DNA of 64,000 bases from Streptomyces spiroverticillatus (GTDB lineage: Bacteria; Actinomycetota; Actinomycetes; Streptomycetales; Streptomycetaceae): NCBI GenBank assembly GCA_014650415.1, contig BMUX01000004.1, positions 1 to 64,000 of the forward strand. Direction: 5' to 3'. Position 1 is the stretch's first letter. The number at the start of each line of letters is the position of its first letter. Below, one piece after another: positions 34,996-43,273 of this stretch. The notes under the pieces are model-generated. The model was given only the letters and a program-made list of their open reading frames with translations, did no database searches and was not told the origin of the DNA. The position numbers were made by a program, and so were the translations under genes.

Positions 34996-35024
34996 ATTAT
35001 GAGAAGCAACCCGCGCAACCGCAA
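34996..35024 (-). promoter_or_regulatory. Promoter of the rbsRKDBAC operon
   Basis: Reading leftward: -35 TTGCGG (complement of 35019-35024), 17-bp spacer, -10 CATAAT (complement of 34996-35001). The same layout and nearly the same bases occur before the nucleoside hydrolase gene at 36,269-36,297. Confidence 0.7.
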
Positions 35025-35042
35025 GGGGTGCGCGGTCACGTC

Positions 35043-36203
35043 TTATTCAGTGCGCAGCAGCCCGATGTACAGGTCCCAGAACCGCTCGGCGTTCACGTCG
35101 AGCACGATGCCCGCCTTGCGGGTCCCCTTCGGGTTGTTCGGCGCGTCGAACTCGTCGAGCTTGTAGCCGAGCGAACGCCCGTAGTTCTCACCGAAGTTGG
35201 CGTCCACGTCGACGTACCGGACGTCGGTCTTCTTCGCGACGGCCGGGTCGAGGAAGACGGCCGCGGTGATGGCGTCCCACAGCAGGTGGGTGGTGTTCGG
35301 GTCCTTCGCGAACTCGGGGCCCTGGAGGTCCTTGAAGATCTTCTTGATCGGGGTCTGCTTCCCCGCCACGATCCGGTCGTACTGCTTCTTGCCGTACACG
35401 ACGTGCTGCGCGGCGTCGTCGGGCACGATCGTCTGCTTGCGGAAGGGGGTGCGGACCGCGATGCGCGCCGACTCGGGGTCGAACCACCAGTTGAACTCGG
35501 CGGCGGGGGTGATGTTCCCGGGCTTGTCGAAGGCGCCGCCCATGTAGATGACCTCCTTGATCAGCGGCACGATCTCGGGGTGGGTGCGCACGGCGAGCGC
35601 GAGGTTGGTGGCGGGCCCGTCGGCGAAGACGGTGACCTGGTTCGGGTACCGCTTGACCTGCTCGACGATGAAGTCCGCCGCCGCCGTGTCCTTCTTGGGC
35701 TTCGTCTTCGGGTAGCCGCCGTACGGGGGCTTCGCGAGCTTGTCGTACGCCGACGGGCGCTTGGAGTCGAAGGCTCCGGCCCACGGCGCCTTCCCGTACA
35801 GCGCGTTCTCGGCGGTGAGCCGCTCCTGACGGCCGGGCATCAGGGGTTCGCCCGCGCCCACGACGACGGGGATGTCGGTGCGGCCGATGAGCTCCAGCTG
35901 GCGCAGGGAGTAGGCGGTGCCCTCCTCGACCCAGGTGTTGCCGCTGACGACGGTGACGCCGAGGAAGTCGACGTCCTTGGCCTTGGCGAGCATGAACATG
36001 GTGACGGCGTCGTCGTTCAGCTCCCCCATGTCGACGTCCAGGATGACCTTGCGACCCTTGCCGGCCACCGGGGCGGCCGGCGCCTTCGCGGGCACCGGGG
36101 CGGCTTGCGCCTTCGCGGGCGCCGGGGCGGCCGGCGCCGAGGCGGCGACCAGCGGGACGAGCAGGGCGGCGGCGAGCAGCGGGCCGAACGTTCTCTTGCG
36201 CAC
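35043..36203 (-). CDS. Secreted nucleoside hydrolase
   Basis: 386 residues from a GTG with GGAGGA upstream. A signal peptide (RKRTFGPLLAAALLVPLVAASA) leads into an Ala/Pro/Lys linker and then the inosine-uridine nucleoside hydrolase fold: Ca-binding VILDVDMGELNDDAVTMFML, PVVVGAGEPLMPGR, VTVFADGPATNLALAVRTHP, and LLWDAITAAVFLDP supplying the late Asp. It should release ribose from nucleosides outside the cell. Its promoter matches that of the rbs operon next door, linking it to ribose uptake. The metal motif has two extra residues compared with DxDxxxDD enzymes, as in other exported members. Confidence 0.87.
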   Translation of the reverse strand: MRKRTFGPLLAAALLVPLVAASAPAAPAPAKAQAAPVPAKAPAAPVAGKGRKVILDVDMGELNDDAVTMFMLAKAKDVDFLGVTVVSGNTWVEEGTAYSLRQLELIGRTDIPVVVGAGEPLMPGRQERLTAENALYGKAPWAGAFDSKRPSAYDKLAKPPYGGYPKTKPKKDTAAADFIVEQVKRYPNQVTVFADGPATNLALAVRTHPEIVPLIKEVIYMGGAFDKPGNITPAAEFNWWFDPESARIAVRTPFRKQTIVPDDAAQHVVYGKKQYDRIVAGKQTPIKKIFKDLQGPEFAKDPNTTHLLWDAITAAVFLDPAVAKKTDVRYVDVDANFGENYGRSLGYKLDEFDAPNNPKGTRKAGIVLDVNAERFWDLYIGLLRTE

Positions 36204-36268
36204 GGGTGTCCTCCGATGGGGACGCAGGGGGACGGCACAGCACCGCACCCCGGGAAACGGACCGCGCG

Positions 36269-36297
36269 ATTATCAGAAGCAACCCCCACAACGGCAA
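36269..36297 (-). promoter_or_regulatory. Promoter of the nucleoside hydrolase gene, twin of the rbs promoter
   Basis: Reading leftward: -35 TTGCCG (complement of 36292-36297), 17-bp spacer, -10 GATAAT (complement of 36269-36274). About 27 of 32 bases over the element match the rbs promoter. The rbs-type 37-bp palindrome is not present downstream. The whole gap 36,204-36,508 is gene-free; it also contains a CAGGGAC-TTTC-GTCCCTG hairpin (36,354-36,371) and must hold the rightward promoter of the L,D-transpeptidase gene, which I cannot place. Confidence 0.65.
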
Positions 36298-36508
36298 GAG
36301 ACGTGCGGGCCACGGATCGTTCGCACCCGCAAGGGGTCGATGGGCCCGGCGTCCAGGGACTTTCGTCCCTGACCGCTGCGGGACTTGTCACAAAGCCGCT
36401 CCCCCGTTTGGCGCAACCGGGACCTTCCGGATTACCTCCTTACGAGAGGACGAACAAGGACAAGCAACCGCACCCGCACGACCACGCACCGCCACGGAGG
36501 TTTTCCAG

Positions 36509-37705
36509 TTGACCCGCACACGCCGCCCGCACGCCCGGCACCGTACCGTCACGCTCACCGGTACGGCCGTGCTCGCCGCAGCCGCGCTGACCGCCTGCAA
36601 CGGCGGCAGCGGCACCGGTGAGGGCTCCGGCGCCGCCAAGGAGACGCCGCAGACCAAGGTGTCGGTGAGCGCCACGGGCAAGCAGGCCAAGGCGGGCGAG
36701 CCGGTCAAGGTGACCCTCACCGAGGGCGACAAGCTGGACTCGGTCACGGTGAAGGACACCAAGGGCGGCACGCTGACCGGCCAGATATCCGCCGACGGCA
36801 AGTCCTGGACCTCCGCCCGGACCACCTCGCCGGGCACCAGCTACACGGTCGAGGCGAAGGCGGCGGGCGCCACCGCGGCCAAGGCGGACTTCACCACCGC
36901 GGTGGCCGACAAGGTCAACAAGCTCTCCATGGCCCCCGGCAAGGACACCACGATCGGCATCGCGCACCCGGTCTCGATCGTGTTCGACAACCCGGTGAAG
37001 AACAAGGCCGACGTCGAGAAGCACCTCAAGGTCACCACCTCGAACAACACCGAGGGTTCCTGGGGCTGGATGACCGACTACTCCGGCAAGGACCGCGTCG
37101 ACTGGCGTCCCAAGGACTACTGGAAGCCCGGCACCAAGGTCACCCTGAACGCCGACCTGAACGGCGTGAACTCCGGCAAGGGCGGCGGCTGGTTCGTCCG
37201 CGACTACACGACGACGTTCACGATCGGGAAGAACCAGATCGTCAAGGTCGACCTCGACAACCACCGCCTGAAGCTGATCCGCGACGGCGAGACCGTCAAG
37301 GACGTCCCGATGTCGGCGGGCACCCCGGGCGGCGACAAGGCGTCCTGGCGCGGCAAGACGGTGCTGATGTCGAAGGAGGGCACCATCAACATGCGCTCCG
37401 AGACGGTGGGACTGGGCGACGCCTACGACAAGATGGTCGACTACTCGATGCGGCTGACCTGGTCGGGCATGTACGCGCACGCCGCCCCGTGGAACAACGC
37501 CTACTTCGGCTCCGCCAACAAGAGTTCCGGCTGCGTCGGCATGAGCGACGCCAACGCCAAGTTCATCTACGACGCCGTGCAGGTCGGCGACCCCTTCGAG
37601 GTCACCGGCGACGACGCCAAGGGCACCCAGGCCCTCAACAACGGTTACGGCAACTGGAATGTGTCCTGGGCGGACTGGAAGGCCAAGAGCGCCCTCAAGG
37701 GCTGA
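36509..37705 (+). CDS. L,D-transpeptidase lipoprotein (Ig-like domains plus YkuD)
   Basis: 398 residues from a TTG start at 36509, chosen because GGAGG sits eight bases upstream and the signal peptide begins there. Lipobox LTAC (about residues 27-30). Two Ig-like segments (about 45-230) precede the YkuD catalytic domain, with His in MYAHAAPWN and nucleophile Cys in KSSGCVGMSDANAKF. It forms 3-3 cross-links in peptidoglycan or attaches proteins to it. This layout matches the LppS/LdtMt2-type enzymes of actinobacteria. It is monocistronic, ending at a nested hairpin. Confidence 0.92.
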   Translation: MTRTRRPHARHRTVTLTGTAVLAAAALTACNGGSGTGEGSGAAKETPQTKVSVSATGKQAKAGEPVKVTLTEGDKLDSVTVKDTKGGTLTGQISADGKSWTSARTTSPGTSYTVEAKAAGATAAKADFTTAVADKVNKLSMAPGKDTTIGIAHPVSIVFDNPVKNKADVEKHLKVTTSNNTEGSWGWMTDYSGKDRVDWRPKDYWKPGTKVTLNADLNGVNSGKGGGWFVRDYTTTFTIGKNQIVKVDLDNHRLKLIRDGETVKDVPMSAGTPGGDKASWRGKTVLMSKEGTINMRSETVGLGDAYDKMVDYSMRLTWSGMYAHAAPWNNAYFGSANKSSGCVGMSDANAKFIYDAVQVGDPFEVTGDDAKGTQALNNGYGNWNVSWADWKAKSALKG

Positions 37706-37720
37706 CCCCGACGAGCGCAA

Positions 37721-37799
37721 CCTGTCCGGCACGCAGCTGACCTTCTCGTTCCGCCGCTTCCGCGGCGGAACAAGTGATCCCCGGCTGCAGCCGGACAGG
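37721..37799. terminator. Nested hairpins between convergent genes
   Basis: The inner hairpin has arms GTTCCGCCGC (37748-37757) and GCGGCGGAAC (37762-37771), loop TTCC. It is enclosed by outer arms CCTGTCCGGC (37721-37730) and GCCGGACAGG (37790-37799). It lies between the convergent L,D-transpeptidase and GluD-type permease genes. Confidence 0.75.
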
Positions 37800-37816
37800 C
37801 TTGCTCTCTCATCGAG

Positions 37817-38692
37817 CTACTGCCTGCCGCCCGGCAGCAGCGTCCCCGCCTCGGCCGGACCGATGTCCACGGCCTCCGTCTTGGGATTGCGTCGCTGACG
37901 CCTGGCCACCCAGTTGGCGAACCAGGAGAGCAGCATGCACATCCCGATGTAGATCGGTGAGATCACCAGAACTACGGGGATGAAAGGCAAATCGTAGTCG
38001 AGATTGGACGCGATGAGCTTTCCGGCATGGAGAAACTCCTCATAAGTGATCAGATATCCGAGGGAGGTGTCCTTGAGTGCGACCACCAACTGGCTGATGA
38101 TGGTCGGCAGCATCGCCCGGACCGCCTGCGGCACCAGAACATGCGTCATGACCTGCGTCTTGCGCATGCCGAGCGCGTAGGCCGCCTCCCGCTGGCCGCG
38201 GTCCACGGAGTTGACCCCGGTACGGAAGACCTCCGCGAGCACCGAGCCGTTGTAGAGCGTGAGTCCGGCCACCAGAGCGGGCAGCGGCTGGACCTTCAGC
38301 GCGACGAAGATGAAGAAGATCATCACCAGTACGGGCATGGCGCGGAAGAACTCCACGCACAGACCGGCGATCCAACGCAGCGGGCGGTGCTCGGACAGAC
38401 GCCCCACCGCGAGCAGCGCGCCCAGTGCGAGCGAGAGCACCGCGGCGTACGCGAACGCCTTGAGCGTGTTCGCGAGTCCGCGGAGCAACAGCTCCTGGAT
38501 GCCCTTGTACTGGAAGGGGGTCCATTTGGCCGCCGTGAACTGGTCGGTGTGGAACAGGAGATACACGACCCAGCCGACGAGCCCCAGCAGCAGGACCGTC
38601 GAGGCGATCCCGTACATGAGGTGCCGTCGCTGGGTCTTGGGACCCGGGATGTCGTAGAGGGCGGTGGACTCCGTGAACAGGGCGCGGCTCAT
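37817..38692 (-). CDS. gluD: Amino-acid ABC transporter permease (GluD type)
   Basis: 291 residues, about six membrane segments in a His/Glu/Gln-type permease. It has LRGLANTLKAFAYAAVLSLALG, FFRAMPVLVMIFF and the EAA-like loop AYALGMRKTQVMTHVLVPQAVRAMLPTIISQ. A cytoplasmic N-terminus of about 30 residues precedes TM1. Its ATG overlaps the GluC stop (ATGA). It is the last gene of a four-gene importer. Confidence 0.85.
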   Translation of the reverse strand: MSRALFTESTALYDIPGPKTQRRHLMYGIASTVLLLGLVGWVVYLLFHTDQFTAAKWTPFQYKGIQELLLRGLANTLKAFAYAAVLSLALGALLAVGRLSEHRPLRWIAGLCVEFFRAMPVLVMIFFIFVALKVQPLPALVAGLTLYNGSVLAEVFRTGVNSVDRGQREAAYALGMRKTQVMTHVLVPQAVRAMLPTIISQLVVALKDTSLGYLITYEEFLHAGKLIASNLDYDLPFIPVVLVISPIYIGMCMLLSWFANWVARRQRRNPKTEAVDIGPAEAGTLLPGGRQ

Positions 38693-39333
38693 CGGGCGAC
38701 TCCCCAACGCTTCTCCAGCGCGTGGAAGAGCGCGCTGATGGTGAGGGTGATGATCAGGTATCCGAGGGCGATCCAGACGAAGGACCAGATGACGCTGTAG
38801 CCCAGCTCGTTGAGGGTCTTGTACGTGCCGAGCAGCTCGGTGACGGAGAACGCGCCGGCGATCGCGGAGTTCTTGGCGAGCGCGATGAGCGTGGACCCGA
38901 CGGGCGGGATCACGGACCGGAAGGCCTGCGGAAGCACCACCGTCGTCAGCGTCTGCCCGAAGGTCATCCCGAGGCTGCGCGCCGCCTCGCCCTGCCCGAG
39001 CGGCACGGTGTTGATGCCCGAGCGCAGCGCCTCGCAGATGAACGCCGAGGTGTAGCAGCCGAGCGCGAGGACCGCGAACAGCTGGAAGGGCAGGACCAGT
39101 CCGAAGCGGGGCAGACCCAGCAGCACCGCGAAGAACAGCAGCGTGAGCGGGGTGTTGCGCAGCACCGTCACCCAGGCCGTGCCGAGCGCCCGGAAGGACC
39201 CGACCGGGGAGACCCGGCAGGAGGCCATGAGGAAGCCGAGCACGAGGGCCAGCAGGGATGCGTAGACGGTCAGTTCGACCGTCCCGAGGAACCCCTTGCC
39301 GTACAGGGCGAAATTGTCGGTGAGTACGTTCAT
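38689..39333 (-). CDS. gluC: Amino-acid ABC transporter permease (GluC type)
   Basis: 214 residues, five to six membrane segments: GFLGTVELTVYASLLALVLGF, VTVLRNTPLTLLFFAVLLG and the EAA loop AARSLGMTFGQTLTTVVLPQAFRS. It pairs with the following permease to form the channel. It starts 14 nt after the binding-protein gene. Confidence 0.85.
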   Translation of the reverse strand: MNVLTDNFALYGKGFLGTVELTVYASLLALVLGFLMASCRVSPVGSFRALGTAWVTVLRNTPLTLLFFAVLLGLPRFGLVLPFQLFAVLALGCYTSAFICEALRSGINTVPLGQGEAARSLGMTFGQTLTTVVLPQAFRSVIPPVGSTLIALAKNSAIAGAFSVTELLGTYKTLNELGYSVIWSFVWIALGYLIITLTISALFHALEKRWGVAR

Positions 39334-39347
39334 GACGGGTGCCTCCC

Positions 39348-40259
39348 TCAGCTCGCCGGGTAGCGGTCGATGGGCGGCGCGGGGGTGGCCTTGCGGCCGG
39401 AGAGCCCGAGCGTGACGTCGTACGCCTTCTGCCAGTCGCCGTTCTTCTCGCGTGCCGCGAGCGCGTCGTCGATGGCGAACCGGAGCGCGTTGTCGGGGCG
39501 CGGGACGCCGATGCCGTACGGCTCCTTCGAAAAGGGCGTGCCGACGACCTTCATCTCGTCGGGGACCTTGGCCGCGTACCCCATCAGGATCGTGTCGTCG
39601 GTGGTGACGGCGTCGACCTGGTAGGTGAGCAGGTTGTCCACGCAGACCGAGTAGGTGTCGTACGCGACGAGGTCCGCCTCCGGGTGGTCGGACTCGATGC
39701 GCTGGTACGGGGTGGAACCCGCGGCGGAGCAGACGCGCTTGCCCGCGAGGTCCTTCGGCCCCTTGATGTCGTTCTCGTCGGTGCGCACCAGCAGGGACTG
39801 GCCGGCCAGGTAGTAGGGCCCGGCGAAGCCGACGAGCTTCTTGCGCTTGTCGTTGATGGTGTAGGTGCCGACGTAGTAGTCGATCTGCCCGTTCTGGAGG
39901 GCGGTTTCGCGGTTCGCGGAGGCGATCGTACGGAACTGGACGGAGGCCGGGTCGAAGCCGAGGGACGCCGAGATCATCTTGGCGATCTCGATGTCGAAGC
40001 CGGAGTAGCGGCCGCTGGCCGGGTCCTTCTCGCCCATGTACGGCTGGTCCTCCTTGGCGCCGACGATCAGGTGGCCGCGCCGTTTGGCCTTCTCCCAGGT
40101 GGCCGACTCGGGCAGCGAGAAGCCCGGGGCGACCTGGTAGTGCGGGAGTTGGTCGGGGCGCGGGCCCTTGACCGGCGGGCTGCCCTCCTTGCCGCAGGCG
40201 ACGGCGAGCAGCGCGAGGGCGGCGGTGACGAGAGCTCTTTTGGTACTGGTACGCAACAT
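39348..40259 (-). CDS. gluB: Amino-acid-binding lipoprotein (GluB type)
   Basis: 303 residues. Lipobox LAVAC (Cys22) then the type II binding fold of family 3: HLIVGAKEDQPYMGEKDPASGRYSGFDIEIAKMI, NRETALQNGQIDYYVGTYTINDKRK, VCSAAGSTPYQRIE. The arrangement matches glutamate-binding proteins of the gluABCD type, although aspartate, glutamine or related amino acids are possible. Confidence 0.85.
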   Translation of the reverse strand: MLRTSTKRALVTAALALLAVACGKEGSPPVKGPRPDQLPHYQVAPGFSLPESATWEKAKRRGHLIVGAKEDQPYMGEKDPASGRYSGFDIEIAKMISASLGFDPASVQFRTIASANRETALQNGQIDYYVGTYTINDKRKKLVGFAGPYYLAGQSLLVRTDENDIKGPKDLAGKRVCSAAGSTPYQRIESDHPEADLVAYDTYSVCVDNLLTYQVDAVTTDDTILMGYAAKVPDEMKVVGTPFSKEPYGIGVPRPDNALRFAIDDALAAREKNGDWQKAYDVTLGLSGRKATPAPPIDRYPAS

Positions 40260-40271
40260 GACTCCGCCCCC

Positions 40272-41015
<744 letters not shown>

Positions 41016-41137
41016 ACGCTGCCCTACCCACTCTCAGCTGTGTCGAGGTCAGCGCAAACTATCCAGCCCGGAAAGGGACTTCACGCCCGACACGCACAAG
41101 CGGGACGAACCGCCAATAGCCGTATTTACGCGGTTGA

Positions 41138-41152
41138 CGCGGGTGTTGACGC
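41138..41152. repeat. 15-mer CGCGGGTGTTGACGC, copy 1 (upstream of gluA)
   Basis: Identical to 41696-41710, which lies upstream of the next leftward gene. Preceded here by a further TTGACGC, so the site is a partial direct repeat. Both copies sit in upstream regions. Confidence 0.6.
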
Positions 41153-41199
41153 ACACGCTGGTGCCCTCGCGCCCCGGGAGGCCACGGGCGTCACACGCG

Positions 41200-41652
41200 T
41201 CACAACTCGGAGGCCTCCGCGTACACCTGCGACAGCTCGGGGGCGCCGGTGGCGGCCCAGTCGTGGCCCGCCTCGACGACGTCGAGGTCGCGGCCGGAGG
41301 CCAGCATCACGACGGGAGTGCCGTTGGACCACAGGTGCCAGTGCGCGCCGGCCACGGTGCGGACGATGACGGTGCCGAGGTAGAGACCGGCGTCGTTGCC
41401 CAGCCAGGGCAGCTCCTCCATGCCCTCCACGTCGTCCGGGTTGTCGCGCCAGCGCGGCGGAAGCTGGTCGAGGGCCTCCAACGAGGCGGGGCTGTCGTCC
41501 AGTTCGAGACCGTAACTCTTGACGCGGGCACGCAGCAGTTCGCACTCGGAGAGCAGCTCGGCGATGCCCTCTTGGTCGGCACCTTCGGCCGTGTACACGG
41601 CGAATCCGCGCGCCATACCGTGGCGCTTGCGCCAGGTGTCCAGGAAATTCAT
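41200..41652 (-). CDS. Conserved actinobacterial protein (DUF6278-like)
   Basis: 150 residues, soluble, acidic. Recognisable segments are MNFLDTWRKRHGMARGFAVY, LLSECELLRARVKSYGLEL, SLEALDQLPPRWRDNPD and LGTVIVRTVAGAHWHLWSNG, the last typical of a small family found throughout Streptomyces. No catalytic motif. I took the ATG at 41652, which gives the family N-terminus. Family assignment is from memory and moderate. Confidence 0.6.
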   Translation of the reverse strand: MNFLDTWRKRHGMARGFAVYTAEGADQEGIAELLSECELLRARVKSYGLELDDSPASLEALDQLPPRWRDNPDDVEGMEELPWLGNDAGLYLGTVIVRTVAGAHWHLWSNGTPVVMLASGRDLDVVEAGHDWAATGAPELSQVYAEASEL

Positions 41653-41695
41653 ACCGCTCAGGTTCGCACCCACATGGCTCTGCACACCACAGGCG

Positions 41696-41710
41696 CGCGG
41701 GTGTTGACGC
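41696..41710. repeat. 15-mer CGCGGGTGTTGACGC, copy 2
   Basis: Exact second copy of 41138-41152, 44 bp upstream of the ATG at 41652. Confidence 0.6.
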
Positions 41711-41717
41711 GCTCCCG

Positions 41718-41758
41718 GGACCCTCCCGGAGCCCCCGTGCGGGGCCCCGGGAGGGTCC
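41718..41758. terminator. Hairpin downstream of exonuclease III gene
   Basis: Arms GGACCCTCCCGG and CCGGGAGGGTCC, then one mismatch and GCCCC/GGGGC, loop CGTGC. It ends 8 nt past the xthA stop on the minus strand. Confidence 0.75.
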
Positions 41759-41765
41759 TGCGGCG

Positions 41766-42545
41766 TCAGAGGTTGAGGTCGACGACCACGGGGGCGTGGT
41801 CGGACGCGCCCTTGCCCTTGCGCTCGTCACGGTCGACGTAGGAGTCGGTGACGGCCTCGGTGAACGGCTTGTTGCCGTAGACGAGGTCGATGCGCATGCC
41901 CTTGTTCTTGGGGAAACCGAGCTCGCGGTAGTCCCAGAAGGTGAAGGGGTGGTCGTACTTGAGCGGACGCGGCATCACGTCGGACAGGCCTTCGTCCCGC
42001 AGGGCGGCCAGGGCGGCGCGCTCGGCGGGCGTGACGTGCGTGGCGCCCTCGAAGAGGGCCGGGTCCCAGACGTCCGCGTCGGTGGGGGCGACGTTGAAAT
42101 CACCCAGAACGGCGAACGGCCGTGACCCCGCCGCGTCTTCCGCGACGGCGGCCTTCAGCGCCTCGAACCAGGCCAGTTTGTACGTGTAGTGGTCGTGCTC
42201 GACCTCGCGGCCGTTGGGCACGTACACCGACCACAGGCGCAGCGGGCCGCAGGTCGCGGAGACGGCGCGGGGCTCCTGCACTCCCCCGTACTCGGGTCCG
42301 CCGGGCAGGCCGGAGACCACGTCCTCCAGGCCGACGCGGGAGACCAGCGCCACGCCGTTCCACCGGCCGTCGGCGACGACCGCGGACTCGTAGCCGAGCT
42401 CGCGCAGTTGGGCGGCGGGGAACTGCTCGGCGGTCGACTTGGTCTCCTGGATGCACAGCACGTCCGTGCCGGTGTTCTCCAGCCAGGCCAGCAGCCGCGG
42501 CAGTCGGGCGGTGATCGAGTTGACGTTCCAAGTGGCGATGCGCAT
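41766..42545 (-). CDS. xthA: Exodeoxyribonuclease III
   Basis: 259 residues of the endonuclease/exonuclease/phosphatase fold: MRIATWNVNSITARLPRLL, CIQETKSTAEQFP (metal Glu), VLGDFNVAPTDADVWDP (Asp/Asn), and KGKGASDHAPVVVDL (Asp-His). It acts at abasic sites in base excision repair. The ATG at 42545 starts exactly at the first strand. Confidence 0.92.
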   Translation of the reverse strand: MRIATWNVNSITARLPRLLAWLENTGTDVLCIQETKSTAEQFPAAQLRELGYESAVVADGRWNGVALVSRVGLEDVVSGLPGGPEYGGVQEPRAVSATCGPLRLWSVYVPNGREVEHDHYTYKLAWFEALKAAVAEDAAGSRPFAVLGDFNVAPTDADVWDPALFEGATHVTPAERAALAALRDEGLSDVMPRPLKYDHPFTFWDYRELGFPKNKGMRIDLVYGNKPFTEAVTDSYVDRDERKGKGASDHAPVVVDLNL

Positions 42546-42603
42546 GTCTCTCAACCTACTCGTCGGGTCTGACAGTCGGGGTGCGTGTCGGTGTCCGAGC
42601 AGG

Positions 42604-43260
42604 TCAGAGCCGCGCGGAGGCGCCCGGCGCGAGATGGTGGTGGTCGGTGCCGCCGAGGTTGCCGATGTGCTGGCCGTACAGCGGCAGGGCGAGGTCGGTG
42701 AGGAGCGCGTCGTGGATGTCGTACGCGTGCCTCGGCTTGACCTCGCGGACGTAGTCGATGACCTCGGAGACCTTGTTCCAGGGGGCCATCACCGGCACGA
42801 GGAGGGTCTCGACGGCCTGGTCGGGGACGGTGAGCGCGTCTCCCGGGTGGAAGACGGACCCGTCGACGAGGAAGCCGACGTTGGTGACGCGCGGGAGGTC
42901 CGGGTGGATGACGGCGTGCAGTTCGCCGTGCACCTGGACGTCGAAGCCGGCGGCGCTGAAGGTGTCGCCGTGCCCGACGGTGTGCACCCGGCCGGGGAAG
43001 GCGGCGGAGATCTTCTCGGCGACGCTGCGCAGCGTCCAGATCTCGGCGGCGGGGTCGGCCTCCAGGGCGGCCCGCAGGTGCGGCTCGCTGAAGTGGTCGG
43101 CGTGCTCGTGCGTGACGAGGATCGCGTCCGCGCCGAGTGCGGCGTCGGCCTCGCTGAAGGCGCCGGGGTCCAGCACCAGGGTGCGGCCGTCCTTCTCCAG
43201 GCGGACGCAGGCGTGGGACTTCTTCGTCAGTTCGATGCTGCTGCGGTGGGTGTCACTCAT
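42604..43260 (-). CDS. MBL-fold metal-dependent hydrolase
   Basis: 218 residues. Zinc motif LVTHEHADHFSEPHLR, a second His in GELHAVIHPD, then VFHPGDALTVP, and KPRHAYDIHDALLT as last ligands. It resembles UlaG/YtnP-like beta-lactamase-fold hydrolases. The start is either the ATG at 43260 (MSDTHRSS) or 43269; I prefer 43260. Substrate unknown. It is followed at close range by xthA. Confidence 0.8.
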   Translation of the reverse strand: MSDTHRSSIELTKKSHACVRLEKDGRTLVLDPGAFSEADAALGADAILVTHEHADHFSEPHLRAALEADPAAEIWTLRSVAEKISAAFPGRVHTVGHGDTFSAAGFDVQVHGELHAVIHPDLPRVTNVGFLVDGSVFHPGDALTVPDQAVETLLVPVMAPWNKVSEVIDYVREVKPRHAYDIHDALLTDLALPLYGQHIGNLGGTDHHHLAPGASARL

Positions 43261-43273
43261 GGCTTCCATCCTG

